A stretch of DNA of 64,000 bases from the NCBI GenBank assembly GCA_963739085.1, contig CAVTZA010000018.1, positions 124,001 through 188,000 of the forward strand, in the 5' to 3' direction. The notes under the pieces are model-generated. The model was not told the origin of the DNA and did not search any database. It saw nothing but the letters and a program-made list of their open reading frames with translations. Positions within the stretch are counted from its first letter, which is position 1. Each line of letters starts with the position of its first letter. The stretch comes from DATFQE01 sp963739085. Its GTDB lineage: Bacteria > Actinomycetota > Thermoleophilia > Gaiellales > Gaiellaceae. Both the position numbers and the translations under genes were made by a program. This document shows positions 1 through 7,870 of this stretch, in pieces.

Positions 1-70
1 CGACGAGGCCGCCGGCGAGCGCGACGGCGAAGCACCAGACCGCGAAGGCGACCGCCTCGGGAACGCTCAT
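1..70 (-). CDS. N-terminus of a membrane protein, cut by the window edge
   Basis: An ATG at 70 on the minus strand opens a frame that stays open to base 1. The 23 visible residues begin MSVPEAVAF and form one hydrophobic stretch, so this looks like the first transmembrane segment or an uncleaved signal. Nothing more can be said about function; the body of the gene lies outside the window. The 298 bp upstream hold only repeats. Confidence 0.4.
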   Translation of the reverse strand, partial: MSVPEAVAFAVWCFAVALAGGLV

Positions 71-241
71 CGCGGGCGCGGGGCGACGCGTTCCTCGACG
101 GTGCCAGGCATGCGCACGAGACGCTCGCCGAAGAGTGACGAAACTCGCAACCGGCGTCGCGCACACCGCTCAGCCGTGCGGTCGGCGGATCGGGGCGTGA
201 CTCGTTCGACGGTGCCAGGCACCCGCAAGAGAGGCGCGCGG

Positions 242-289
242 CGATAGACCCCCTCGACTGGTCCGCTGCGCGGACAGGGCGGTCTATCG
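242..289. repeat. Nested hairpin related to the 302-366 repeat
   Basis: A 9-bp outer stem (CGATAGACC at 242-250 with GGTCTATCG at 281-289) encloses a 6-bp inner stem (GTCCGC at 261-266 with GCGGAC at 270-275). The inner part shares the string GACCCCCTC-ACTGGTCCGC with the element at 302-366, so both belong to one short repeat family. Confidence 0.6.
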
Positions 290-301
290 ATTGGCGCTGG
301 T

Positions 302-366
302 GGAACCTCCCGGTTCCCCCAGACCCCCTCCACTGGTCCGCTTCGCGGACAGGCGGCTTCGCCGCC
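302..366. repeat. Triple-hairpin repeat, copy 1
   Basis: Three consecutive hairpins: GGAACC/GGTTCC with loop TCCC (302-317), GTCCGC/GCGGAC with loop TTC (336-350), and GGCGGC/GCCGCC with loop TTC (352-366). A second copy lies at 24347-24407. Both sit just past a gene's stop codon, in opposite orientations relative to the gene, which suits a bidirectional terminator or a REP-like element. In the second copy the third hairpin has a different sequence but still pairs. Confidence 0.65.
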
Positions 367-368
367 GC

Positions 369-953
369 TCAGCGCGACTCGCCGGGCTTCCAGAGCGGCT
401 CGCCCGCGCCTGCGGCGGCGTTCGCGGTGCGCGCGAGGATGAAGAGCAGGTCGCTCAGGCGGTTGAGGTAGACGAGGACGTCGCGGTTGAGCTCGAGCTC
501 CTGCGAGGCGTCGAGCGCCGCGCGTTCGGCCCGCCGGCAGACCGCGCGGGCGACCTGCAGACGGGCGGCCGCCTCCGTCCCGCCCGGCAGCACGAAGCTC
601 TTCAGCTCGGGCAGTTCCGCGTTGAAGCGGTCGCAGTCGTGCTCGAGCGCCTCGATCTGGGCCCCCGTCACGCGCAGCCGCCCGTCGCCCACGCCGAACG
701 GCACGGAGATGTCCGCGCCGACGTCGAAGAGCTCGTTCTGCACGCGCTCGAGCACCGGCCGGAGCGGCTCGGGCAGCTCGGCGGCGAGGACGACGCCGAT
801 GAGCGAATTGAGCTCGTCGACAGTTCCGAACGCGGCGATGCGGCAGTCGAGCTTCGACACGCGCGCGCCGTCGCCGAGCGAGGTCTCGCCGCGGTCGCCG
901 CCGCCGGTGTAGATCCGCGTCAGACGGACAGGCTCGTCGACCTTGCGAGGCAT
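369..953 (-). CDS. ATP:cob(I)alamin adenosyltransferase, PduO/MMAB type
   Basis: The 194-residue product transfers the adenosyl group of ATP to cob(I)alamin, making coenzyme B12 for enzymes such as methylmalonyl-CoA mutase. It carries the family's N-terminal ATP-binding signature (TRIYTGGGDRGETSL, about residues 11-25), the FGTVDELNS segment, and the C-terminal RAVCRRAER and LNRLSDLLF helices. Length is normal and it starts with ATG. The next gene upstream on the same strand ends 10 bp away, so both may share a transcript with the acyl-CoA dehydrogenase. Adenosylcobalamin use fits propionyl-CoA disposal after beta-oxidation, but that link is inference. Confidence 0.93.
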   Translation of the reverse strand: MPRKVDEPVRLTRIYTGGGDRGETSLGDGARVSKLDCRIAAFGTVDELNSLIGVVLAAELPEPLRPVLERVQNELFDVGADISVPFGVGDGRLRVTGAQIEALEHDCDRFNAELPELKSFVLPGGTEAAARLQVARAVCRRAERAALDASQELELNRDVLVYLNRLSDLLFILARTANAAAGAGEPLWKPGESR

Positions 954-963
954 CGATCGAAGT

Positions 964-1512
964 CTAGGCGCCGAGCCGGAACGTCTCGCGCAGGCGGCAC
1001 CGGTCCGGCTCGAACTCCTCCATCAGCGCCACCTCGGTGATCCGGAAGCGTGCCGGGAGCACGTGCGCGAGCCGCTCCTCGACGCGGGCGCGCAGCGTGT
1101 CGGGGTCGGCGCCGCCGTCCAGCGTCAGCGACGCGTGCGGAGGCGGATCGCTGCCGGGCCGGCCGTAGGGCGGGCACTGTGGGTAGCGCGACCAGAGCGC
1201 GCGCATCAGCGCGCGCAGCTCCTGCTCGGGCTCGGGCACGCCGTAGACGGCACCGCCGCCGTCCCACTGGGCCACGCCGGCGATGTCGAACGAGAAGGCC
1301 GGCTGCGAAGCGAAGAATGCGCGCAGCGTGTCGAGCTCGGGCTCTCCGATCGAGGCCGGCGGGAGGAACGGGTAGAGGAGCGTCAGCGACAGCGGGATCG
1401 CCTCGGGCACGCGCTCGGGATAGAGCTCGTCGTGGGCTGCCGCGAGCTCGGGCGCCTGGTCGGCGAGCAGCAGCGTTAGGAAGCTCTCGAGCTCGCGGCC
1501 TCCGCCGGCCAC
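964..1512 (-). CDS. 2'-5' RNA ligase-like 2H phosphoesterase, degenerate
   Basis: I place the start at a GTG at 1512 whose first base overlaps the stop of the acyl-CoA dehydrogenase, giving 182 residues. The fold is recognisable from the pair of motifs of the 2H phosphoesterase / 2'-5' RNA ligase family: SLTLLYPF in the N-terminal half and PHASLTL in the C-terminal half. In active members both motifs begin with histidine (HxTx). Here the second histidine is present but the first is replaced by serine. Members act on 2'-5' or cyclic phosphodiesters; this one may have lost or altered activity. Translational coupling to the upstream gene is likely from the overlap. Confidence 0.75.
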   Translation of the reverse strand: MAGGGRELESFLTLLLADQAPELAAAHDELYPERVPEAIPLSLTLLYPFLPPASIGEPELDTLRAFFASQPAFSFDIAGVAQWDGGGAVYGVPEPEQELRALMRALWSRYPQCPPYGRPGSDPPPHASLTLDGGADPDTLRARVEERLAHVLPARFRITEVALMEEFEPDRCRLRETFRLGA

Positions 1513-2675
1513 TAGCCCTGCGCCATGGCCTTCTGCGCCAATCCGAGAACCGAGCGCGCGATCACGAGCCGCTGGATCTCGCTCGTGCCCTCGTAGATCT
1601 CGGTGATCTTCGCGTCGCGGTAGTACCGCTCGACCGGGAACTCCTTCGTGTAGCCGTAGCCGCCGAGGATCTGGATCGCCTCGGCCGTCTGGCGCCGCGC
1701 CATCTCGGAGGCGAAGAGCTTCGCCTTCGCGCCGGCCTCGGTGTGCGGCTCGCCCTGCTGCTTCAGCCAGGCGGCGCGGTGCACGAGCAGGCGCGCGGCG
1801 TCGATCTCGGTCGCCATGTCGGCGAGCTTCCACTGGATCGCCTGGAAGTCGCCGATTCGCTGCCCGAAGGCCCGCCGCTCCTTGGCGTACTCGCGGGCGA
1901 CGTCGAATGCCGCCTGCGCGATGCCGACCGCCTGGGCGGCGATCCCGATCCGCCCGCCGTCGAGGGTCGACATCGCCACCCGAAAGCCCTTGCCCTCCTC
2001 GCCCAGCAGGCGGTCGCGGCCGACCATCGCGTCCTCGACGACGAGGTCGTTCGTCACGGAGGAGTTGAGCCCGAGCTTCTCCTCGTCGCGCGTGATGCGG
2101 ACGTGCTCCGCGTCGAGCACGAAGGCGGACACGCCGCGTGCCCCGGGCGTCTCGGCGTCGGTTCGAGCGAAGAGCAGGAACGTCCCCGCGTGACGCCCGT
2201 TCGTGATCCACTGCTTCGCCCCGGAGATGCGCCAGCCCTCGCCTTCCGGCACGGCGGCCGTGCGGAGAGATCCCGCGTCGGACCCCGCCTCCGGCTCGGT
2301 GAGCGCGAACGCGCCGAGGTGCTCGCCGCGGGCGAGCGGCGGCACGAACCGGCTCTTCTGTTCGTCCGTCCCGAACGCCAGCAGCGGCAGCGTGACCGCG
2401 CTCGTGTGCACGGCGACCGTCACCCCCACGCCCGCGTCGGCCCGTGAGAGCTCCTCCAGGACGAGGATGTAGGAGACGAAGTCGGCGCCGGCGCCGCCGT
2501 ACTCCTCGGGCACACAGACGCCCATCAGCCCGAGCTCGGCGAGCTTCGCGAACAGCTCGCGGGGGAAATGGTGCTCGCGGTCCCAGGCGGCCGCGTTCGG
2601 CTCGATCTCGGCCTGCGCGAACTCACGCGTCAGCGCCTGGATCTCCCGCTGGTCGGCGCTGAGCGAAAAGTCCAT
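1512..2675 (-). CDS. Acyl-CoA dehydrogenase
   Basis: This FAD enzyme makes the first oxidation of fatty-acyl-CoA beta-oxidation, passing electrons to ETF. The 387-residue form starting MDFSLSADQREI is preferred to an ATG 45 bp upstream, whose extra residues do not resemble the family. Visible signatures are AFALTEPEAGSDAGS (substrate/FAD region), WITNG, and IYEGTSEIQ near the C-terminus with the glutamate that serves as catalytic base in short/medium-chain members. A secreted-protein gene starts 80 bp away in the opposite direction. Hydroxyacyl-CoA dehydrogenase and thiolase lie 1.7 kb away on the same strand. Confidence 0.95.
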   Translation of the reverse strand: MDFSLSADQREIQALTREFAQAEIEPNAAAWDREHHFPRELFAKLAELGLMGVCVPEEYGGAGADFVSYILVLEELSRADAGVGVTVAVHTSAVTLPLLAFGTDEQKSRFVPPLARGEHLGAFALTEPEAGSDAGSLRTAAVPEGEGWRISGAKQWITNGRHAGTFLLFARTDAETPGARGVSAFVLDAEHVRITRDEEKLGLNSSVTNDLVVEDAMVGRDRLLGEEGKGFRVAMSTLDGGRIGIAAQAVGIAQAAFDVAREYAKERRAFGQRIGDFQAIQWKLADMATEIDAARLLVHRAAWLKQQGEPHTEAGAKAKLFASEMARRQTAEAIQILGGYGYTKEFPVERYYRDAKITEIYEGTSEIQRLVIARSVLGLAQKAMAQG

Positions 2676-2755
2676 CGCCCAGAGTCTATGAGGACCGCTC
2701 GACTCCCCCGAAAGGGGCATGTATCGCGGCTCCTCGATGTCAAAGCTAGGCGTGG

Positions 2756-4165
2756 ATGGCGTCTCTTTCTGCGGTGAAGAGGCTCGCGCTCACCCTGGTC
2801 CTGCTCGCGGCGGCGGCGATCGTCGGCGCCGGTCCCGCGCGAGCGGGCCAGTGCGGCCTCCCGGAGGCGACGCCGCTCTGGGTCGACTACGCGGAGGCGA
2901 GCGTCGGCTTCCGCAACGAGATCTTCCGCCGGCCCGGCCTCGTGCTGGCCTCGAGCGGAGCAATGGTGTCCGAGGAGCTGCGGGCCGGCGGCGCTCAGAC
3001 CGTCTACTGGCACATGAAGGTGACGCGGCTCGTCGGCACGCCTTCCCAGCCGGCCGATCCAAGCTCGATCCCCGCCGCCGCGGAAGCGCTCGTCGAGCGC
3101 GCCGCCGACTCGACCGGCTGCGCCACTCCGCTCATCGCCATCGAGGAGCTCTGGGGCGCGGACCTGCCCACCCCGTGGTCGCCGACGAACGCCGTGTACC
3201 GCGCCAACGTGCTTTCGCTCGCCCAGCAGCTGGCCGCACGCGGCGCCCGTCCGTTTCTCTTCGTCCACGGGACGCTGGAGACGGACGGCGCCGCCGGCGC
3301 CTGGTGGCGTGAGCTGGCCCGCTCTGCAGACCTCGTCTACGAGTCGTACTTCGCCGCTCCGCGGATCCACGCGCTCGGCCCGGTGCTCGGTAGCCGGGAG
3401 CTGCGCACGGCGATGCGCCGGCCGCTCCGCCGCCTCCGGAGCCTCGGCATCCCCAGCGAGCGGCTCGGTCTCATCCTCGGCTTCCACTCGAAGCCGGGCA
3501 CGAGCGGCCGCGAGGGTCTCCAGCCGCGCGGCGCGTGGCTGGAGTTCGTGAAGCTCAACGCGCTCGCGGCCGAGCAGGTCGCGGTCGAGCTCCGCGTCGG
3601 CTCGGTCTGGTCGTGGGGTTGGGGCACGTTCGACCCGGCCGGCGCCGATCCCGACAAGCCGCTCGCCGCATGCGTCTACCTCTGGACCCGCGACTCGTCG
3701 CTGTGCGACGCGCCGGCGCGGGCGCCTTTCGACACGTCGCGCGGCGACGGCCAGCTGATCCTGCCCGTCGGCATCCGCTGCGCGTTTCCAACGGGCATGG
3801 TCTCCGATGCGGCCGTCAACAGGCTCGCCCGCTTCGCCGGAGGCCGGCGCGTGGCCCTCACGGCCCTCACACAGCGGCGCGCGCTCCGGCGGGTGGTCCC
3901 CGTCCGCCCGCGTGACCGCCTGCGGGCCGAGCGCTTGCTCGTCCGCTCGAAGTACCACGGCTCGAAACGGCGCTACCGCCGCGCGCTCGCACGCCGGGGA
4001 CTGACGCGGTCGGACGCCCTCGCCTTGCTCGCCGACCGCATCCGGGTTCGTGCGCTGGGCCATGCGCGCGCCGAGCAGCTGGTGCGAAGGACGGTCCACC
4101 AGGCGCTCTGTGCGCAGGACGCGCTCCCGGCGCCCAAGGCCGTGGACCTGGCGCGCCGCCTCTAG
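2756..4165 (+). CDS. Secreted protein of unknown function
   Basis: The 469-residue product begins with a basic stretch and a long hydrophobic run ending ...GPARAGQCG, a clear Sec signal peptide with AxA-type cleavage near residue 30. I do not recognise the family. Phrases such as LFVHGTLETDG, LGLILGFHSKPGTSGREG and VGSVWSWGWGTF recall the strands of a TIM-barrel glycosidase, but no catalytic motif can be named. The last 120 residues are arginine-rich, with a helical segment LALLADRIRVRAL. The stop codon TAG lies at the left end of a 165-bp repeat, and the following gene converges on it. Confidence 0.75.
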   Translation: MASLSAVKRLALTLVLLAAAAIVGAGPARAGQCGLPEATPLWVDYAEASVGFRNEIFRRPGLVLASSGAMVSEELRAGGAQTVYWHMKVTRLVGTPSQPADPSSIPAAAEALVERAADSTGCATPLIAIEELWGADLPTPWSPTNAVYRANVLSLAQQLAARGARPFLFVHGTLETDGAAGAWWRELARSADLVYESYFAAPRIHALGPVLGSRELRTAMRRPLRRLRSLGIPSERLGLILGFHSKPGTSGREGLQPRGAWLEFVKLNALAAEQVAVELRVGSVWSWGWGTFDPAGADPDKPLAACVYLWTRDSSLCDAPARAPFDTSRGDGQLILPVGIRCAFPTGMVSDAAVNRLARFAGGRRVALTALTQRRALRRVVPVRPRDRLRAERLLVRSKYHGSKRRYRRALARRGLTRSDALALLADRIRVRALGHARAEQLVRRTVHQALCAQDALPAPKAVDLARRL

Positions 4166-4329
4166 GAGGGCTTGGCGGAATATCGCTCGTCGCCGGGGTG
4201 CGATGGTCGTTCCGAGGCAAGGACGCAGGGAGTGTTCGTATGCGGAGCGTATACGGGCGCGACCGAGGACGCGGCCTCGGGGCGAGCAGCGCGGCCCGGC
4301 GGCACAGCCGTTATTTCGCCAAGCCCTCC
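4165..4329 (+). repeat. MITE-like inverted-repeat element, copy A
   Basis: A 165-bp element with terminal inverted repeats: the left end reads GGAGGGCTTGGCGGAATA and the reverse complement of the right end reads GGAGGGCTTGGCGAAATA. The interior contains GGTGCGATGGTCGTTCCGAG and GGCAAGGACGCAGGGAG, shared with copies at 38899-39058 and 52147-52305. TA lies directly left of it and 2 bp to its right. It fills the whole gap between two converging genes; the stop codon of the left gene overlaps its first base. Confidence 0.85.
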
Positions 4330-4330
4330 T

Positions 4331-5161
4331 CTAATACTCGTAGAAGCCGCGGCCGCTCTTACGACCGAGCCGACCTGCCTGGACGTACTGCCGCAGCAGT
4401 GGACACGGCGCGTACTTGTCGTCGCCGAGCCCGTCGTGCAGCACCTCCATGATCGCGACGCACGTGTCGAGCCCGATCAGGTCCGCGAGGGCGAGCGGGC
4501 CCATCGGGTGCGCGAAGCCCAGCTTGGCGATCGTGTCGATCGCCTCCGCCGTGGCAACGCCCTCCATCAGCGCGTAGGCAGCCTCGTTGATGAACGGCAT
4601 CAGGATCCGGTTGGAGACGAAGCCGGGGAAGTCGCGCGCCTCGGCGGGCGTCTTGCCCAGGTCCTCGGCGAGCGCGGCGATCGCCTGTGCGGTCTCGTCC
4701 GAGGTCTCGAGCCCGCGGATCACCTCGACGAGCTTCAGCACCGGCACCGGGTTGAAGAAGTGCATGCCGATCACCCGGTCGGGTCGCCCGGTGACCGCGG
4801 CCAGCGACGTGATCGGGATCGACGACGTGTTCGAGGCGAGCACGGACTCGGCCGGGAGCACCTCGTCGGCCCGGCGGAAGACGTCCTCCTTGACGGCCGT
4901 GTCCTCGACCACGGCCTCGATCATCAGGTCGGCCGGGACGAGGTCGTCGGCCGGGGCCACCCGGGCGAGCGTCTCGTCGGGATCCACGCCGCCCTTCTCG
5001 GCGAGCCTGGTCAGGCTCTTGCGCATCGTCTCCAGCCCGCGATCGACGGCGCCCGGGGCGGCGTCGTGGAGCGAGACGCGGCGGCCGGAGGCGGCCACCA
5101 CCTGCGCGATCCCCGCGCCCATCTGGCCCGCCCCGACCACGAGGACGTGGCCGAACTGCAC
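4331..5161 (-). CDS. 3-hydroxybutyryl-CoA / 3-hydroxyacyl-CoA dehydrogenase
   Basis: The 276-residue enzyme oxidises (S)-3-hydroxyacyl-CoA with NAD, the third step of beta-oxidation, or works in reverse in acetoacetyl-CoA reduction. The N-terminal Rossmann motif VVGAGQMGAGIAQ starts near residue 8. TSSIPITSLA and RVIGMHFFNPVPVLKLVEVI carry the catalytic histidine and nearby active-site residues, followed by the helical dimerisation domain. It starts with GTG, 2 bp after the thiolase stop, so the two genes are an operon with thiolase first. Confidence 0.95.
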   Translation of the reverse strand: MQFGHVLVVGAGQMGAGIAQVVAASGRRVSLHDAAPGAVDRGLETMRKSLTRLAEKGGVDPDETLARVAPADDLVPADLMIEAVVEDTAVKEDVFRRADEVLPAESVLASNTSSIPITSLAAVTGRPDRVIGMHFFNPVPVLKLVEVIRGLETSDETAQAIAALAEDLGKTPAEARDFPGFVSNRILMPFINEAAYALMEGVATAEAIDTIAKLGFAHPMGPLALADLIGLDTCVAIMEVLHDGLGDDKYAPCPLLRQYVQAGRLGRKSGRGFYEY

Positions 5162-5163
5162 GG

Positions 5164-6315
5164 TCAGACCTCGATCAGAACCGCGTCGCCCTGGCCTCCG
5201 CCGGAGCAGATCGCGGCCAGCCCGAGCCCGCCGCCGTTGCGCCGGAGCTCGTAGATCATCGTGCCGAGGATCCGTCCGCCCGAGGCGCCGATCGGATGGC
5301 CGAGGGCGACGGCGCCGCCGTTCACGTTGACGCTCTCTGGGTCGGCGCCGAGCATCTCCGTCGAGTTGAGGACGACGGAGGAGAAGGCCTCGTTGAGCTC
5401 GATCCGCTCGACGTCGGCGATCGTCTTACCCGCCTTCTCGAGCGCCTTCGCGCCGGCCTTCGCCGGCGTGCGCGCGAGGTAGGCGAAGTCGTCCGCGACG
5501 TACGCCTGGGACACGATCGTCGCGAGCGGCTCGAGCCCGCGCTTCTTCGCGAACTCCTCGCTCGTCACCACGAGCGCGGAGGCGCCGTCGTTCACGCCGG
5601 GCGCGTTACCGGCCGTCGTGGTGCCCTCGGGGTCGAAGACCGGCTTGAGCGCGGCGAGCTTCTCGATCGAGGTGTCGCGGCGCGGGCCCTCGTCGGCTTC
5701 GACGTCCCCGACGGGGACGATCTCGTCGCGGAAGCGCCCCTCGTCCTGCGCCTTCGTCGCCCGCTCGTGCGAGCGAAGCGCCCAGAGGTCCTGGTCCTCG
5801 CGCGAGATCCCGAGCTCGCGTGAGACGAACGACGCCTGCTCGACCATGTGCCGCTTGTCGAACGTCGACGTCAGGCCGTCGTGCGTCATCAGGTCGATGA
5901 GCGTCCCGTCGCCCAGGCGGTAGCCGAAGCGGGCCTTCTTGAGGATGTACGGCGCGTTCGACATCGACTCCATGCCGCCGGCGACGACGACCTCCTGATC
6001 GCCGGCACGGATCATCGAGTCGGCGATCTGCACCGCGCGGATCGACGACGCGCAGACCTTGTTGATCGTGTCGGCCGGCACCTCGATCGGCAGGCCGGCG
6101 CCGATCGACGCCTGGCGCGCCGGCGCCTGGCCGGCCCCGCCCTGCAGGACCTGGCCCATGGTGACATAGCCGATCTCGTCGTTCTCGAGCCCGACACGGT
6201 CGATCGCGTTGCGGATCACGAGCGACCCGAGCTCGGTCGCCTCGTAGCCGGCGAGCCCGCCGCCGAGCTTGCCGAAGGGCGTCCGTACGGCGGAGACGAT
6301 CACGGATCGAGTCAT
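5164..6315 (-). CDS. Acetyl-CoA acetyltransferase (thiolase)
   Basis: The 383-residue enzyme cleaves 3-ketoacyl-CoA or condenses two acetyl-CoA. The acylated cysteine sits in NKVCASS (about residue 88), the histidine in GHPIGASGGRILG, and the second cysteine in CSGGGQGDA, where serine replaces the commoner isoleucine or valine. NEAFSS is also present. It is transcribed with the downstream 3-hydroxyacyl-CoA dehydrogenase. Its ATG lies only 24 bp from the ATG of the divergent PAP2 gene, too little for two conventional 5' leaders, so leaderless mRNA is likely on at least one side. Confidence 0.95.
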   Translation of the reverse strand: MTRSVIVSAVRTPFGKLGGGLAGYEATELGSLVIRNAIDRVGLENDEIGYVTMGQVLQGGAGQAPARQASIGAGLPIEVPADTINKVCASSIRAVQIADSMIRAGDQEVVVAGGMESMSNAPYILKKARFGYRLGDGTLIDLMTHDGLTSTFDKRHMVEQASFVSRELGISREDQDLWALRSHERATKAQDEGRFRDEIVPVGDVEADEGPRRDTSIEKLAALKPVFDPEGTTTAGNAPGVNDGASALVVTSEEFAKKRGLEPLATIVSQAYVADDFAYLARTPAKAGAKALEKAGKTIADVERIELNEAFSSVVLNSTEMLGADPESVNVNGGAVALGHPIGASGGRILGTMIYELRRNGGGLGLAAICSGGGQGDAVLIEV

Positions 6316-6339
6316 GTGAATGAGGGTAACAATGGCTCG

Positions 6340-7086
6340 ATGGTTGCCCGTGCCGTCACGGACCGGCTGCGCGGGGTGGGCCTAGCGCTCGGCGCCGCGC
6401 TCGCCGTGCTCACCGCAGGTGCGTGGGCGTTCGGCGCGATCGCCGAGGAGATGGCCGAGGGCGACACGATCCACTACGACCAGCGCCTCGCCGACTGGCT
6501 CCACCAGCGCGCCACCGACCCCGTCACCGACGTCGTGCGCGTGCTGACCTGGACCGGGAACGGCGCGTTCCTCGCCCTGGTCGTGGCGGCCGCCGTCCTG
6601 CTGTTGTGGCGGCGCAACCTCGTGACCGACGCCGTGTTCGTCCTGCTCGCCTTCGCGGGCGCCGAGGTGATCACGTTCGGCATGAAGCAGGGATTCCGCC
6701 GGGACCGACCGTTCTTCGAGGATCCGCTCGCCACCGCCAGTTCGTTCTCGTTCCCGAGCGGCCACGCGCTCGTGTCGCTCGCCGTCTACGGCTCGCTCGC
6801 CCTCGTGGTCGCCCGCCACGCGTCGAGCAGGCGCCTGGCGGCCGCCGTCCTCGCTATCGCGGCAATCTGGATCCTCGCGATCGGGTTCAGCCGCCTCTAC
6901 CTCGGCGTCCACTTCCTCTCGGACGTCCTCGCCGGCTATGCGGCGGGCGCCGCGTGGCTCGCCCTGCTCTACGTCTCCATCGAGGTGCGCGGGCGCTACA
7001 CCTCGCGGTATCGCGCCTCGGCGAGCGAGTACAGCCCGAACGCGAAGAGGCCGGCAGCGACCAGCCCGAGCAGGAAGGGCCCGTAG
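6340..7086 (+). CDS. PAP2-family membrane phosphatase
   Basis: The 248-residue membrane protein has the three parts of the PAP2 catalytic signature in order: KQGFRRDRP, FPSGHAL and SRLYLGVHFLSD. It has about six hydrophobic segments. Relatives dephosphorylate phosphatidic acid, undecaprenyl diphosphate or similar lipid phosphates at the membrane face. I chose ATG 6340 (MVARAV...) because the ATG eight bases upstream is in another frame. The last 30 residues are polar and are encoded across the 3' end of the converging DUF1206 gene, a 91-bp antisense overlap. Confidence 0.9.
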   Translation: MVARAVTDRLRGVGLALGAALAVLTAGAWAFGAIAEEMAEGDTIHYDQRLADWLHQRATDPVTDVVRVLTWTGNGAFLALVVAAAVLLLWRRNLVTDAVFVLLAFAGAEVITFGMKQGFRRDRPFFEDPLATASSFSFPSGHALVSLAVYGSLALVVARHASSRRLAAAVLAIAAIWILAIGFSRLYLGVHFLSDVLAGYAAGAAWLALLYVSIEVRGRYTSRYRASASEYSPNAKRPAATSPSRKGP

Positions 7087-7823
7087 GGAGCCCGCGCGAT
7101 CTCGCTGAGCGCTCCGTCGAGGCCGACGGCCTCCTTGGGGTCGTACTGGTACGCGGCGCGCACCAGGAAGACGCCGACGAGCGCGAACACGACGCCGCGG
7201 GCGACGATCCCGACCGTCCCGATGACCGTGAACGCTTTGTCCTCGAGCTCGCTCATCTTCTGCAGCTTCAGCTTCTCGCGGAACTTGCCCGACAGGCCGC
7301 GATAGAAGTTCCAGAAGCCGCCGCCGATGAAGGCAAGGCCGGCCGCACCGACGATCAGGGGCCCGGCCGGAAGGTCCAGGACGTAGGAGGTCGCCTTGTC
7401 CTCCTTGTTCTTGTCGCCGCCGCCGCCCAGGCCGGCGAGCAGCAGGACGGTCGAGACGAAGATGCCGGCGTAGATGATTCCCCGGGCCGCATAGCTGAGC
7501 CGCTTCAGCACCCCTTCGTCCTCGTCCTCCTCGAGCCCGCTGCCGAGAAACGCCTGCGCGAAGCGCCACACGGAGTAGCCGAGGAAGCCGAACGCGATCA
7601 GCGCCAGGATGAAGCGCCCGAACGGCTGCTCGGCGACCGTCCTGAGGGCGGTGTCCCGGTCGGGCGCATGACCGCGTCCGACCACGGCCACGCGGATGGC
7701 GAGAACGCCGATGAGGCCGTAGAGGAGGCCGCGCGAGGCGAGCCCCCAGCGGGCAAGGCCTCGGGCCCAGGGGCTGCGCGCGGCGCGCTCGCCCGTCTGC
7801 TTGACATCGGTGGCGGTCGCCAC
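6996..7823 (-). CDS. DUF1206 membrane protein
   Basis: The 275-residue protein (GTG start) has three repeats of a two-helix unit typical of DUF1206: WARGLARWGLASRGLLYGLIGVLA near the N-terminus, LKRLSYAARGIIYAGIF in the middle and IGTVGIVARGVVFALVGVFL toward the end. Each has a small-residue-rich AARG/ASRG turn. Six transmembrane helices are expected. No biochemical role is established for the family as far as I know. The 3' end overlaps the converging PAP2 gene. Confidence 0.85.
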   Translation of the reverse strand: MATATDVKQTGERAARSPWARGLARWGLASRGLLYGLIGVLAIRVAVVGRGHAPDRDTALRTVAEQPFGRFILALIAFGFLGYSVWRFAQAFLGSGLEEDEDEGVLKRLSYAARGIIYAGIFVSTVLLLAGLGGGGDKNKEDKATSYVLDLPAGPLIVGAAGLAFIGGGFWNFYRGLSGKFREKLKLQKMSELEDKAFTVIGTVGIVARGVVFALVGVFLVRAAYQYDPKEAVGLDGALSEIARAPYGPFLLGLVAAGLFAFGLYSLAEARYREV

Positions 7824-7870
7824 AGCGGTCGGCTCCTCTCGGTCGGGGGTCTTGCCATCCTTGCCCCGAA

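Larger units (their letters stand above)
71..368. other. Gene-free stretch with repeats and hairpins
   Basis: I see no convincing gene here; the open frames lack a start signal and a family match. The phrase CGACGGTGCCAGGCA occurs twice (around 97-111 and 209-223), about 110 bp apart, as a loose direct repeat. The right part holds two hairpin elements listed separately. The stretch separates the edge gene, whose 5' end faces it, from the 3' end of the cobalamin adenosyltransferase. Confidence 0.5.

Noticed and set aside
291..1040. Long open frame on the plus strand opposite the cobalamin adenosyltransferase, and many like it
   Set aside because: High GC keeps antisense frames open; the product is arginine/alanine-rich with no family features, while the minus strand encodes a recognisable enzyme.
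4198..4290. Conserved peptide (VRWSFRGKDAGSV) translated from several repeat copies
   Set aside because: It arises because the copies share nucleotides; frames differ in length, lack starts with ribosome sites and are not kept in the deleted copy.
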